A stretch of DNA of 64,000 nucleotides, from assembly GCF_014252295.1 (NCBI RefSeq), contig NZ_CP059215.1, positions 62,001 through 126,000 of the forward strand, in the 5' to 3' direction. Position 1 is the first letter of the stretch, and each line of letters begins with the position of its first letter. This document shows, one piece after another, positions 1 to 9,139 of this stretch. A model generated the notes under the pieces. The model ran no database searches and had not been told where the DNA came from. It saw nothing but the letters and a program-made list of their open reading frames with translations. A program made the position numbers and the translations under genes. The stretch comes from Blattabacterium cuenoti (GTDB taxonomy: Bacteria > Bacteroidota > Bacteroidia > Flavobacteriales > Blattabacteriaceae).

Positions 1-320
1 AAAACATTTCCAAATTAAAATCTTTGCCCGGAATAGGACATAAAACAGCATCTGTTTTTTTATCTCATGTATCAAATATTCCTGTATTTCCTGTAGATTC
101 TCATATTCATAGAATGATGAATCGTTGGGAATTGAGTAATGGAAAAAATGTTAAAAAAACGGAAGAGGATGCAAAACGAATTTTCAATAAAAAAAATTGG
201 AAAAAATTACATTTTCAAATTATTTTTTATGCAAGAGAATATTCTCCTTCTCAAAATTGGGATCTAAATAAAGATATAATTTATCAAAAATTATTAAAAA
301 AAAAATTGTTAGAAAGGTAA
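1..320 (+). CDS. Endonuclease III-like HhH-GPD DNA glycosylase, C-terminal part (5' end outside window)
   Basis: Base-excision repair glycosylase/lyase of the HhH-GPD superfamily. The frame is open from base 3, so the gene starts upstream of the window. The helix-hairpin-helix LPGIGHKTA is followed by the catalytic aspartate in FPVDSHIHR. The C-terminus (HFQIIFYAREYSPSQNWD) carries none of the four cysteines that bind the 4Fe-4S cluster in classical Nth. From memory, a cluster-less Nth-like family of this type occurs in Bacteroidota. The stop codon overlaps the convergent DUF3127 gene by 12 bp, and the last codons contain a 10-A run at 296-305. The family is clear; exact substrate specificity is not. 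Confidence 0.8.
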   Translation, partial: NISKLKSLPGIGHKTASVFLSHVSNIPVFPVDSHIHRMMNRWELSNGKNVKKTEEDAKRIFNKKNWKKLHFQIIFYAREYSPSQNWDLNKDIIYQKLLKKKLLER

Positions 321-647
321 ATCATCAAAATCATCAGAAGATAAAGATGGAGATATAGAGGATGTTTTTGAAGAACTAGAATCTTCTATTTTCCATCCTT
401 GTATGGAATTAAAATATTTAATAACTCCTTCAGGATTAGTCCATTCTCTTCCACGAAGATTGATAAAAATTTTTATTTTATCTTTTTGTTTTATATTATC
501 TAACAAATCTACCTTATCTTGAATAAATTCAATTAATATATTTTGCGGATATGGTTCTTCAGTAGTAAGAACAATTTCTCTTTTTCTAAATCCACTATCA
601 AATTTTTGAGTTTTAAAAAGCTTTTTAACTATTCCTATAATTTCCAT
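309..647 (-). CDS. DUF3127 family protein, SSB-like
   Basis: A 112-residue protein matching the Bacteroidota DUF3127 family. The N-terminal ~80 residues look like an OB-fold (EIIGIVKKLF, then IFINLRGREWTNPEG). A Ser/Asp-rich linker then leads to an acidic tip DDFDDLPF. That tip resembles the C-terminal hook of single-stranded DNA-binding protein (DDIPF), which recruits repair and replication proteins. It may bind single-stranded DNA or partner with SSB, but this is inferred from the tail and fold only. It is the last gene of a leftward run, 6 bp after the SPFH gene, and overlaps the convergent nth-like gene. Confidence 0.75.
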   Translation of the reverse strand: MEIIGIVKKLFKTQKFDSGFRKREIVLTTEEPYPQNILIEFIQDKVDLLDNIKQKDKIKIFINLRGREWTNPEGVIKYFNSIQGWKIEDSSSSKTSSISPSLSSDDFDDLPF

Positions 648-653
648 GAAATT

Positions 654-1589
654 TTATGATTTATTTTTTTTATTCTTTTTTTTGAGTGTTTCTCCAATTT
701 GATTAGAAATATTAAATGAAGTAATCATATTATTCAACATTTCACTAGCTGATCCTGGAGAATTAGGTAATAAAATTAAATTTGTATTACTTCCTTCTCC
801 CATGGATTGAAGAGTGTCATAATGTTGTGTTACTACAATCAAGGCTGAAGCTTCCTGTGAATTTATTCCTACATTATTTAATACTTCAACAGATTCTAAT
901 ATCCCTCTAGCTATCTCTCTACGTTGATCTGCTGTTCCTTTTCCTTGTAATTTTTTACTTTCAGCCTCTGCTCTCGCTTTAGCAACAATTTTAATCCTAT
1001 CAGCTTCCGCTTTATACTCAGCTGCTACTTTTTCTCTCTCAGCTGTATTAATACGATTCATAGCTTGTTTTACTTGTTCATCGGGATCTAGATCTGTAAC
1101 TAATGCTTTAATAATGGAATATCCATAATCTAACATAGATCCTTCTAATTCTCCTTTCACTACGAGTGCTATGTGATCTTTTCTTTCAAAAAGATCATCT
1201 AAACGCATTTTTGGTACCTCTGCTCTAACAACATCAAAAATATAAGAAGTAATTTGAGAATGAGAATTATCTAATTTATAAAAAGCTTCATATACTTTTT
1301 CTTTGATTACTTTAAACTGAACTGATATTTTCACTTTAACAAAAACATTATCTTTTGTTTTTGTATCCACTAAAATGTCTAATTGTTGAATTTTTAAAGT
1401 TAGTTTTCCTACTATATGATCTAAAATTGGAATTTTAAAATTTAATCCAGCATAACGAATACTATGAAATTTACCCATTCTTTCAATGATAAAAGCAGTT
1501 TCTTGATTAACTATAAAAATGAAACCAGAGACAATAGACAAAATTAAAATAGTTAATATTCCATAAAATAATAAACTAAAAATACTCAT
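654..1589 (-). CDS. SPFH/Band 7 membrane protein (paraslipin/QmcA-like)
   Basis: Single N-terminal membrane segment (residues ~5-27, FYGILTILILSIVSGFIFIV) followed by a Band 7/SPFH domain (residues ~28-190) and a charged coiled coil rich in Ala, Glu and Lys (INTAEREKVAAEYKAEADR). The C-terminal region contains the paraslipin-type stretch ASALIVVTQHYDTLQSMG. Such proteins form oligomeric scaffolds on membranes and often influence membrane proteases. Its length of 311 aa is normal for the QmcA/stomatin group. It lies 12 bp downstream of the SufT-like gene in the same leftward run. No protease gene of the NfeD type is adjacent, so its partner is unknown. Confidence 0.85.
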   Translation of the reverse strand: MSIFSLLFYGILTILILSIVSGFIFIVNQETAFIIERMGKFHSIRYAGLNFKIPILDHIVGKLTLKIQQLDILVDTKTKDNVFVKVKISVQFKVIKEKVYEAFYKLDNSHSQITSYIFDVVRAEVPKMRLDDLFERKDHIALVVKGELEGSMLDYGYSIIKALVTDLDPDEQVKQAMNRINTAEREKVAAEYKAEADRIKIVAKARAEAESKKLQGKGTADQRREIARGILESVEVLNNVGINSQEASALIVVTQHYDTLQSMGEGSNTNLILLPNSPGSASEMLNNMITSFNISNQIGETLKKKNKKNKS

Positions 1590-1601
1590 ACTTAAAAAAT
1601 T

Positions 1602-1916
1602 TTATAATAAACCAAGTTCTAAACGAGCTTCTTCGCTCATGAATTCTCTACTCCAAGGAGGATCAAATGTTAAGACTACATCTACATTTTTTATTTCTTT
1701 CAAGGATTCAACTTTATTTTTGATCTCAATTGGTAAACTCTCTGCTACTGGACAATTTGGTGTAGTTAAAGTCATTATGATTTTAACTTTTTTTTCATTG
1801 GAAATCTGAATATCATAAATAAGACCAAGTTCATAAATATCTACCTCTATTTCAGGATCATATATACTTTTTAAAACAGAAATAATACGATCTTCTAAAG
1901 AATAATTTTCTTTCAT
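1602..1916 (-). CDS. SufT/MIP18-like iron-sulfur assembly factor (DUF59)
   Basis: A 104-residue MIP18/DUF59 protein. Diagnostic features are the N-terminal VLKSIYDPEIEVDIYELGLIYDI region, the central TLTTPNCPVAESL with the conserved cysteine, and the C-terminal TFDPPWSREFMSEEARLELG. Family members help assemble or deliver Fe-S clusters and are commonly linked to suf operons in Bacteroidota. Here suf genes are not adjacent; it overlaps the upstream M16 peptidase gene by 4 bp (1913-1916), so the two are probably co-transcribed. Possible clients within this window are ActB, IlvD and MutY, which all carry Fe-S motifs; that link is inference. Confidence 0.88.
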   Translation of the reverse strand: MKENYSLEDRIISVLKSIYDPEIEVDIYELGLIYDIQISNEKKVKIIMTLTTPNCPVAESLPIEIKNKVESLKEIKNVDVVLTFDPPWSREFMSEEARLELGLL

Positions 1917-3364
1917 TTTTCATCTTTTTTTAAGAAAGATCCGTTTGGATTAAAAAAACGAATCGGATAACCTAATTTTTTTATATTAGGTAATATATCA
2001 TTAGATTTTCCAATAACTATAATCCTACCTTTTTTAATAGAAAATATTTTTTGAGATGACTGACGTATATTTTCTCTAGTAACTGATTGAATTTTTTTTA
2101 AATAGTTTTTATAAAATCCATTCGAAAGATTATTTCTTTTTTCAGAGATAAAAAGATCATTAATCCTATTGGGATCTTCTAAATCAAGAATAAATTGTCC
2201 ACTGATCTCTTTTTTCTTAATATCTAATTCCTCATAAGAAACTTTTTCCTTATTTATCTTTACAATTTCATCTAATATATCTTTAATCGCTTTTTCTGTT
2301 ACTTTACTCCTAACCTGAGTATAAACGGAAAAATAACCAATATTTTTATCAGATTTTAAAACAGAATAAGCTCCATATGTATAAGCTTTTTTTTCTCTAA
2401 GGTTTAAAAATAAACGACTTTGAGGTCCTCCACCTAATATACCATTGGCTAATATAGAAGAAAAATATGAAGGGTCACTTTTCTTAAAACGAACTGGACC
2501 TCCAAAACAAATCGTAGATTGTGTAAGAGAAGGAACATCTACTATATTTATTTCTGTTTCAGATGGAAGAATATATTCTTTTTTTACATATTTATTATCA
2601 TTCACAAATGGCTTTCTTTTCCACTTAGAAAAATATAAACTGCATAATTTTTTCGCTTCTTTTTTTGAAATATCTCCTATAAAAGAGAGATAAAAAATAT
2701 TTGGAATATAATATTTATCATATAATCTTTTTAAATCATCAAGAGTTATATTTTTAATAGTATCATGAGTTTCATACTCTCCATAAGGATGATCTTTTCC
2801 AAAGTATAAAACATTTTTAACTCGTTGTAAAATAGAATTAGGATCCTTTTCAGAAAGACGAATGTCTATGATTCTTTGTTTGATAATTTTTTCCAATTCT
2901 TTGGAATTATCAAATTTACTATTTATTAATATATCACTGACTATAGAAACAGATTTATTTAAATTCTTTTTTAAAGTAGAAATTGATATTTCAAAAAAAG
3001 AAGTATATAAATTAGATCCTATATGATCAATCGTTTCATCTAATTCTTCCTTGGAACGATTTTTTGTTCCAGCACGAAGCATTTTACCAAAAATTTTTTT
3101 TATTCCAGCTTTATCTTTTTCCAAAAAAGGACTACAGTCTAATTCCAAACCAATTCTAACTAAAGGAAGTTTATGATTTTCTGAAACAAGAACTTTCAAA
3201 CCATTTTTCATCCGAAAAAATTCAGGTTTTTTGATATTGATAGTAATTTTCCTTTTTAAAGATTTGGGAGGAATATTACGATTAACAGTGTTAGAAAACA
3301 TAATTGTTGTTGAAAAAATTGTTGCAATAAGAATAATAATTTCTTTAAAAAGTTTATTTTTCAT
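1913..3364 (-). CDS. M16 family peptidase, probably the non-catalytic partner
   Basis: Insulinase/pitrilysin-type protein with an N-terminal signal segment (KEIIILIATIFSTTIMFS) and two M16 lobes. The place where the zinc motif HxxEH should be reads LEKDKAGIKKIFGKMLRAG, so the metal ligands are absent. The gene is paired with a catalytically intact M16 gene immediately upstream, overlapping it by 11 bp. That arrangement matches the heterodimeric M16 peptidases in which one subunit is catalytic and the other contributes substrate-binding residues. I chose the ATG at 3364 because it begins directly before the signal segment; an in-frame ATG at 3379 would lengthen it by five residues. Confidence 0.85.
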   Translation of the reverse strand: MKNKLFKEIIILIATIFSTTIMFSNTVNRNIPPKSLKRKITINIKKPEFFRMKNGLKVLVSENHKLPLVRIGLELDCSPFLEKDKAGIKKIFGKMLRAGTKNRSKEELDETIDHIGSNLYTSFFEISISTLKKNLNKSVSIVSDILINSKFDNSKELEKIIKQRIIDIRLSEKDPNSILQRVKNVLYFGKDHPYGEYETHDTIKNITLDDLKRLYDKYYIPNIFYLSFIGDISKKEAKKLCSLYFSKWKRKPFVNDNKYVKKEYILPSETEINIVDVPSLTQSTICFGGPVRFKKSDPSYFSSILANGILGGGPQSRLFLNLREKKAYTYGAYSVLKSDKNIGYFSVYTQVRSKVTEKAIKDILDEIVKINKEKVSYEELDIKKKEISGQFILDLEDPNRINDLFISEKRNNLSNGFYKNYLKKIQSVTRENIRQSSQKIFSIKKGRIIVIGKSNDILPNIKKLGYPIRFFNPNGSFLKKDEK

Positions 3365-4697
3365 CGGAACTTGGAACATTGTATAAACGAACTCTACTGT
3401 TTTTATTTAAATACTTGTTAGCGACTCTCTTTATATCTTCTACGGTTATCTCACGATATTTCTTTATATCGGTATTAATTAAATTTGCATCATTATAATA
3501 TAAATAATAATGAGCTAAATTTTCAGCTATTCCACTCATGTAATAATTATCAGATAAAAATTTTTTTTCAAAAATATTTCTCTGTTTTTCCAATTCATAT
3601 TCTGTAATACCTTTTTCTTTTAATAAATCAATTTCATCATCTATTGTTTTTGTTAAATCATCTAAAGTAATTCCTGGATTAATAAGACCATATATAATAA
3701 AAATTCCATAATCTTCCATTGTGTCAAAAAAAGAACCTGCATAAGAAGCTATTTGTTTAGAATTAACAACTGTTTTCATAATTCGGGAACTTTCTCCAGA
3801 AGATAAAACATGATCTATTATTTTTAGTATATAAGAGTCTTTATTGGTCATTTTAGGAACTCTATACGATAAAAACACTCCAGGTACTTTCGTGTTTTTA
3901 TCTACATATGTAGAAAATATTTCTTTTTGAATGGGTTCTTCTTTTATTTCTTTCATTCTAAAATCTATTTTACCTTTTGGAATGGAAGAAAAATATCTCT
4001 TAATTAATCTTCTTGCTTCATTCATATCAAAATCACCTGCTACAACTAAAACAGCATTATTTGGAACGTAATATGTTTTATAAAATTTTTTATAATCATT
4101 TTCCGTAGCTGTATCTAAATCTTTTTCAAATCCAATAATAGGATATTTATATGGATGTTTTTTGAACAATAAAGAAGGAATGATTTCCGAAAGAGCTGTT
4201 ACATATGGTTGATTTTCCATTCGCATTTTTTTTTCTTCTTTCACCACTTCTCTTTGTGTATTAATACTTTCTTCATCTACTTTGGCATGAAGCATTCTCT
4301 CAGATTCTAACCATAAAGCCAATGGAAGACGATTAGATGGTAAAATTTCATAATAACAAGTTTCATCGTAATTTGTATAAGCATTATTTTTTCCACCATT
4401 AGATGCTATATATTTAAAGTATTCTCCTTTTTTAATGTTTTTAGATCCTTCAAACATAAGATGTTCAAAAAAATGAGCAAAACCTGATTTTCCTGGAGTT
4501 TCATTTTTACTTCCTACATGATATAAAACAGAAACAGAAACCAAAGGATTTGTTTTATCTTGATGTAAAATAACATGTAATCCATTTGATAATTTTTCTT
4601 CAAAAAATTTTATTTTATACAATTCTTTGGAATTTAAATAATTAAACATTGTAGATGAAACTAACACTAACAATAAAAAAAAATAAATCCTATGCAT
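3354..4697 (-). CDS. M16 family zinc peptidase, catalytic subunit
   Basis: Periplasmic or membrane-associated zinc metallopeptidase of the insulinase family. A signal segment (MHRIYFFLLLVLVSSTMF) is followed by the inverted zinc motif HFFEH in GFAHFFEHLMFEGSKN and, about 75 residues on, the distal glutamates in REVVKEE. A second lobe containing VPNNAVLVVAGDFD follows. It is the first gene of a leftward operon M16-M16-sufT-SPFH-DUF3127. The ATG at 4697 sits at the signal peptide; extension to a TTG at 4709 is possible but less likely. The physiological substrate is unknown; removal of leftover signal or transit peptides is one possibility for the family. Confidence 0.9.
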   Translation of the reverse strand: MHRIYFFLLLVLVSSTMFNYLNSKELYKIKFFEEKLSNGLHVILHQDKTNPLVSVSVLYHVGSKNETPGKSGFAHFFEHLMFEGSKNIKKGEYFKYIASNGGKNNAYTNYDETCYYEILPSNRLPLALWLESERMLHAKVDEESINTQREVVKEEKKMRMENQPYVTALSEIIPSLLFKKHPYKYPIIGFEKDLDTATENDYKKFYKTYYVPNNAVLVVAGDFDMNEARRLIKRYFSSIPKGKIDFRMKEIKEEPIQKEIFSTYVDKNTKVPGVFLSYRVPKMTNKDSYILKIIDHVLSSGESSRIMKTVVNSKQIASYAGSFFDTMEDYGIFIIYGLINPGITLDDLTKTIDDEIDLLKEKGITEYELEKQRNIFEKKFLSDNYYMSGIAENLAHYYLYYNDANLINTDIKKYREITVEDIKRVANKYLNKNSRVRLYNVPSSDEK

Positions 4698-4819
4698 AAC
4701 AGGAAACAAAGTTAAAGATTAACAAAAGAAATTTACGAATTTTTTTTTCCAAAAGAATGGTATTTTTTTCTTTTATTCCATATTTTATTTTGTCAAAATT
4801 ATGAATTTTGTTTATTTAT

Positions 4820-6139
4820 ATGAATATGAAAAAATTTTTATCTTTCGTATTTTTCTTACTCTTATTTACTTTTTTTCCTAAAATAAAAGGTAATGCTAAT
4901 GAAGGGGATCCTAATGAAGGGGCCATTCTTTTTAAAAAAAATTGCACAGCCTGTCATTCTATAGATTTAGAAAAAAAAATGATAGGACCAGCTTTAGCTG
5001 GAGTAACTAAAAAGAGAAGTCGTGAATGGTTACATAAATGGATTGTAAATAATAAATCATTGAGAGAAAGTGGAGATAAAGAAGCCATAGCTATTTATAA
5101 AGAGTATGGAAATTTAGAAATGAATTTATTTCCTCAATTATCAAATAAACAGGTAGATGATATTTTATCCTTTATTCAAAATCCAATAATAAAAAAAAAA
5201 GAAAAAGTAGAAAATCATGAAGAAAAAGATTATGAAAGTAAAAATGAAATAGAAGAAGGACAATTTCTAACTAAATTAATTGTTTTTTGTTTTAGTATTT
5301 TATCTTTAATATTACTTTGGACTTTATATAGAATTCAATTTTTAACTAGGCTATTAAATAAACCTAGAACTTTAGTTTTTGAAAAAAAGGATTTTTTAAT
5401 AAACATTTTATATAAAAAAATTTTAGGTAGAAAAAAAATAAGATGGAGGATGTTATCTTGTTTTGTAGGGTTTTTGTCTATTTTCACGATATATGAATTT
5501 TGGAATTTTTTAATGAAAATAGATGTTAACAAAGGATACAAGCCTGAACAACCCATTTATTTTTCTCATAAAATTCATTCTGATATCAATGGAATTGACT
5601 GTCAATACTGTCATTCTTCAGCAAAATATGGTAAAGTATCTAGTATTCCTTCAGCAAATGTCTGTATGAATTGTCACATTACTATTAATGAATATAAAGG
5701 AAGTTATTTAGAAAAAGGAAAAAGTAGAAATGAATATAACCAAGAAATACAGAAAATATATTATTCTGTAGGATGGAATCCGGAAACTAGAGAATATTCC
5801 AAAGAAACTCATCCAATTAAATGGATACGTATACACAATATGCCAGATTTTGTTTATTTTGATCATTCTCAACATGTTATAACTGGAGAAAAAATGATCA
5901 AACAACTTAAAAAAGTAAATTTAGTTTGCAATGCTTGTCATGGTGATGTTCAAAAAATGGATCAAGTAGAGATGTCCAACGATTTTACTATGGAATGGTG
6001 TATTTCTTGTCATAGAAATGCAAAAGTTGATATTCACAATCAATATTATAAAAAGTATTTTATCAATGACATAAAAAAAGAAAAAAAAATAACCGTAGAT
6101 ATGGTTGGTGGGACAGAATGTGGTAAATGTCATTATTAA
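4820..6139 (+). CDS. actA: Alternative complex III subunit ActA, multiheme cytochrome c
   Basis: First subunit of the quinol:cytochrome c oxidoreductase that replaces the bc1 complex in many Bacteroidota. After a signal segment comes a monoheme domain with CTACH (C42), a membrane helix near residues 150-170 and another near 215, then a multiheme domain with CQYCH (C261), CMNCH (C282), CNACH (C370), CISCH (C394) and CGKCH (C434, at the extreme C-terminus). That gives six CxxCH heme sites. The ATG at 4820 is preferred over a TTG at 4808. A 12-bp direct repeat (4896-4907 and 4911-4922, period 15) duplicates NEG in frame just after the signal peptide. Next gene is actB, 30 bp on. Confidence 0.92.
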   Translation: MNMKKFLSFVFFLLLFTFFPKIKGNANEGDPNEGAILFKKNCTACHSIDLEKKMIGPALAGVTKKRSREWLHKWIVNNKSLRESGDKEAIAIYKEYGNLEMNLFPQLSNKQVDDILSFIQNPIIKKKEKVENHEEKDYESKNEIEEGQFLTKLIVFCFSILSLILLWTLYRIQFLTRLLNKPRTLVFEKKDFLINILYKKILGRKKIRWRMLSCFVGFLSIFTIYEFWNFLMKIDVNKGYKPEQPIYFSHKIHSDINGIDCQYCHSSAKYGKVSSIPSANVCMNCHITINEYKGSYLEKGKSRNEYNQEIQKIYYSVGWNPETREYSKETHPIKWIRIHNMPDFVYFDHSQHVITGEKMIKQLKKVNLVCNACHGDVQKMDQVEMSNDFTMEWCISCHRNAKVDIHNQYYKKYFINDIKKEKKITVDMVGGTECGKCHY

Positions 6140-6169
6140 AATGAATGGAAGATATTAACTAAAATTATT

Positions 6170-9127
6170 ATGAAATTAAAGAATAAGAAGATAAAAAATT
6201 ATAATCCAATTAAAGATATATTGAAAGAAAAAACTTCTAGACGTGATTTTTTAAAATGGATAGGATTTAGCACAGCTTCAGTAACTTTAGCTGCTTGTAA
6301 AGGTCCAGTTATTCAATCTATTCCTTATATTGTTAAACCAAGTTCTATAACTCCAGGAATACCAAATTATTACGCTTCTACAATGATTGATTCTTTTGAT
6401 ATAGGATGCATTTTGGTAAAAACAAGAGAAGGACGTCCTATAAAAATAGAGCCTAATTCAACTTCAAAATACTTTAATACAACTTCTGCTAGAATACAAT
6501 CTTCTTTATTGTCTCTTTATAATGAAGAAAGATTAAAATATCCCTTTTTAAAAGGAAAGAAAAGTTCTTGGAAAAAAATAGATGATTACATTATTCAACA
6601 TTTAGAAAGTATATCTAAAACAAATAAAGATATAATCTTTCTTTCTTCTTCTTTTCCAAGTTTTTCTACAAAAAAATTAATTCAAAATTTTAAAAATATT
6701 TATCCTAATACTAAGTGGATTACTTACGATGCTATTTCATATTCCAAAGTATTAGATGCATCGGAAAAAATATTTGGAGTTCGTGCTTTTCCTTTTTTTA
6801 ATTTAGAAAAGTCTGAATTGATAGTGTCGTTTGATGCTGATTTTTTAGGAGATTGGTGCCCAGAAAATATGGGTAAACGTTACGTTACCAATAGAAATCC
6901 TAGCAAATCAATGTCGCAACACATTCAAATAGAGAGCAATATGAGTATTTCTGGAGCAAATGCAGATGTTAGAATAGCAAAAAGACCTTCTGAAATAAAA
7001 AAAATGTTATTTGAAATTTATCAAAAAATTTTTTTTGGAAAAGAACCCAAAGATCGATCCATAAGGAAAATAGCGTCCTTAATTGAGGAAATAGGATCTA
7101 AAAGTGTAGTTTTCGCAGATGGAGACCAAGATTCTTATGAATTATCTTTTTTAATTAATAAAAAAATTAATAGTGATGCATTAAAAAATGATAAGTATAT
7201 TTTATCAAAAGAAAGTAACGATAAAAACTTCAAAAAATTTCTGGAAGATTTAGAAAAAGAAAAGATAGGATGTTTATTTATTCACAACACCGATCCTCTT
7301 TATAGCCTCCCACTATCTATTTCCAAAAATATAAAAAGATTTATCAAAAAAATACCTTTAACTGTATCTTTATCAACAAGTCAAGATGATACTAATGAAA
7401 TAATAGACGTTTTAACTCCAATTCCTCATTGGATGGAATCTTGGGGAGATACAAATCCTATTACTGACACTTTTACCTTAATTCAACCTACTATTCAACA
7501 GATTTTTGATACAAGACAATTACAAGATTCTTTAATTATTTGGGGAAAAATGAAATATAAAGATTATTACAATTTTTTGAAAGAAACATGGGAAAAAAAT
7601 ATTATTCCTAAATCCAATGTTTCTTCTTTTCATGAAGCATTATTCCATGGAGTTGTGCAGATAAAAAATAAAAAATCTAATAATAATTTTTTTAACATTG
7701 GTAAAAGAAAAAGAAAAGAATGTAGATATAAATTAATTGATTATCAAAAAAAATCGGAAAATAATTTTGAATTAAGATTGTATACAAAAATCAGTATGGG
7801 AGATGGATATCAATATAATAATCCTTGGTTACAAGAACTTCCGGATCCTATAACACGTACTACTTGGGATAATTACTTAACAATTTCATATTCTGATGCA
7901 GATAAAATGCAGTTAAAAAACTGGAATGAAGGAGATGGATCTTTAAATGGAAACTGTGTAAATTTAATTAAAAATAATGAAATATTAATTCGGGATATTC
8001 CTGTTTTTATTCAAATTGGACAAGCTATAGGATCTTTAGGTTTAGCTTTCGGTTATGGACAAAAAAATGGAAAATTATCCAATTTATGCAACGGAAAAAA
8101 TGCTTACAAAATTTACGATAATTTTTGTATTATACAAAAAGATATACAAATAAAAAAAGTAAATAAAATTCATAAATTTTCTTGTATACAACTACAAAAT
8201 ACAACAGTAGGAAGAAATTTAATTAAAGAAACAGATTTAGATACTTTTTTAACAAAAAATAAAGAAATTTGGAATGAAGAAGAAAAAATTTCTACTTACA
8301 AAGGAATGCTTTCTCCACAAGAAATTTCTATTTGGAATCAAAATAAAAATAAAGAGGAAAAGAAAAAAAGTGGACATCATTTTAATTTGTCTATAGATTT
8401 GAATGCTTGTATAGGATGTGGATCCTGTATAATTGCATGTCATTCAGAAAATAATGTTCCTGTTGTTGGAAAAGAAGAAATCAGAAAATCTAGAGATATG
8501 CATTGGTTACGTGTGGATAGGTACTATTCTAAAAGTAATCAAAATAATATTGATCAAGAAAATATTCATGATAATACAAAGGTTTCTTTTCAACCTATTA
8601 TGTGTCAACATTGTGATTATGCTCCTTGTGAAACTGTATGTCCCGTTGGAGCAACTATTCATGGAAAACAAGGACAAAACATGATGGTCTATAATCGTTG
8701 TGTAGGAACTCGCTATTGTGCTAATAACTGTCCTTATAAAGTGAGACGTTTTAATTGGTTTAATTATTCTAATAACCAGAAATTTGATTTTAATATGAAT
8801 AATACTTTAGGAAAAATGGTTTTAAACCCTGATGTAGTCGTTAGAACTAGAGGAGTTATGGAAAAATGTTCTTTATGTATACAAAGAACGCAATATGTTA
8901 TAGGAATAGCAAAAAAAGAAAATAGAGAAATAAAAGATAAAGAATTTGAAACAGCTTGTAGTATTTCTTGTCCTACAAATGCCATTACTTTTGGAGACAT
9001 TAATAATGAAAATAGTCTTATTTATGAAAAGATAAAAAATACAAGATCTTATAAACTTCTTGATTTTATAGGAATACGACCTAATGTTTCTTATCAAGTG
9101 AAAATAAGGAATGATAAAAAAAAATGA
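6170..9127 (+). CDS. actB: Alternative complex III subunit ActB, molybdopterin-oxidoreductase-like/ferredoxin fusion
   Basis: Iron-sulfur subunit of alternative complex III, 985 aa. Twin arginines (SRRDFLKW, R24-R25) and a lipobox-like LAAC (C43) suggest Tat-type export and lipid anchoring. The N-terminal ~700 residues resemble a molybdopterin oxidoreductase but, as known for ActB, are not expected to hold molybdenum. The C-terminal ferredoxin part has four cysteine groups: CIGCGSCIIAC (from C747), CQHCDYAPCETVCP, CVGTRYCANNCP and CSLC with a distant CSISCP. These would carry electrons to the ActA/ActE hemes. The gene is intact despite many A-runs. It is flanked by actA and actC with gaps of 30 and 12 bp. 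Confidence 0.93.
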   Translation: MKLKNKKIKNYNPIKDILKEKTSRRDFLKWIGFSTASVTLAACKGPVIQSIPYIVKPSSITPGIPNYYASTMIDSFDIGCILVKTREGRPIKIEPNSTSKYFNTTSARIQSSLLSLYNEERLKYPFLKGKKSSWKKIDDYIIQHLESISKTNKDIIFLSSSFPSFSTKKLIQNFKNIYPNTKWITYDAISYSKVLDASEKIFGVRAFPFFNLEKSELIVSFDADFLGDWCPENMGKRYVTNRNPSKSMSQHIQIESNMSISGANADVRIAKRPSEIKKMLFEIYQKIFFGKEPKDRSIRKIASLIEEIGSKSVVFADGDQDSYELSFLINKKINSDALKNDKYILSKESNDKNFKKFLEDLEKEKIGCLFIHNTDPLYSLPLSISKNIKRFIKKIPLTVSLSTSQDDTNEIIDVLTPIPHWMESWGDTNPITDTFTLIQPTIQQIFDTRQLQDSLIIWGKMKYKDYYNFLKETWEKNIIPKSNVSSFHEALFHGVVQIKNKKSNNNFFNIGKRKRKECRYKLIDYQKKSENNFELRLYTKISMGDGYQYNNPWLQELPDPITRTTWDNYLTISYSDADKMQLKNWNEGDGSLNGNCVNLIKNNEILIRDIPVFIQIGQAIGSLGLAFGYGQKNGKLSNLCNGKNAYKIYDNFCIIQKDIQIKKVNKIHKFSCIQLQNTTVGRNLIKETDLDTFLTKNKEIWNEEEKISTYKGMLSPQEISIWNQNKNKEEKKKSGHHFNLSIDLNACIGCGSCIIACHSENNVPVVGKEEIRKSRDMHWLRVDRYYSKSNQNNIDQENIHDNTKVSFQPIMCQHCDYAPCETVCPVGATIHGKQGQNMMVYNRCVGTRYCANNCPYKVRRFNWFNYSNNQKFDFNMNNTLGKMVLNPDVVVRTRGVMEKCSLCIQRTQYVIGIAKKENREIKDKEFETACSISCPTNAITFGDINNENSLIYEKIKNTRSYKLLDFIGIRPNVSYQVKIRNDKKK

Positions 9128-9139
9128 AATAGAAAAATT

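Noticed and set aside
2445..2693. 82-codon plus-strand frame opposite the M16 gene
   Set aside because: Shadow of the M16 coding frame; no start context or family match.
8249..9097. Several 60-80 codon frames antisense or out of frame inside actB
   Set aside because: They overlap a strongly conserved coding frame, have low-complexity Phe/Ile/Ser-rich translations and no recognisable family.
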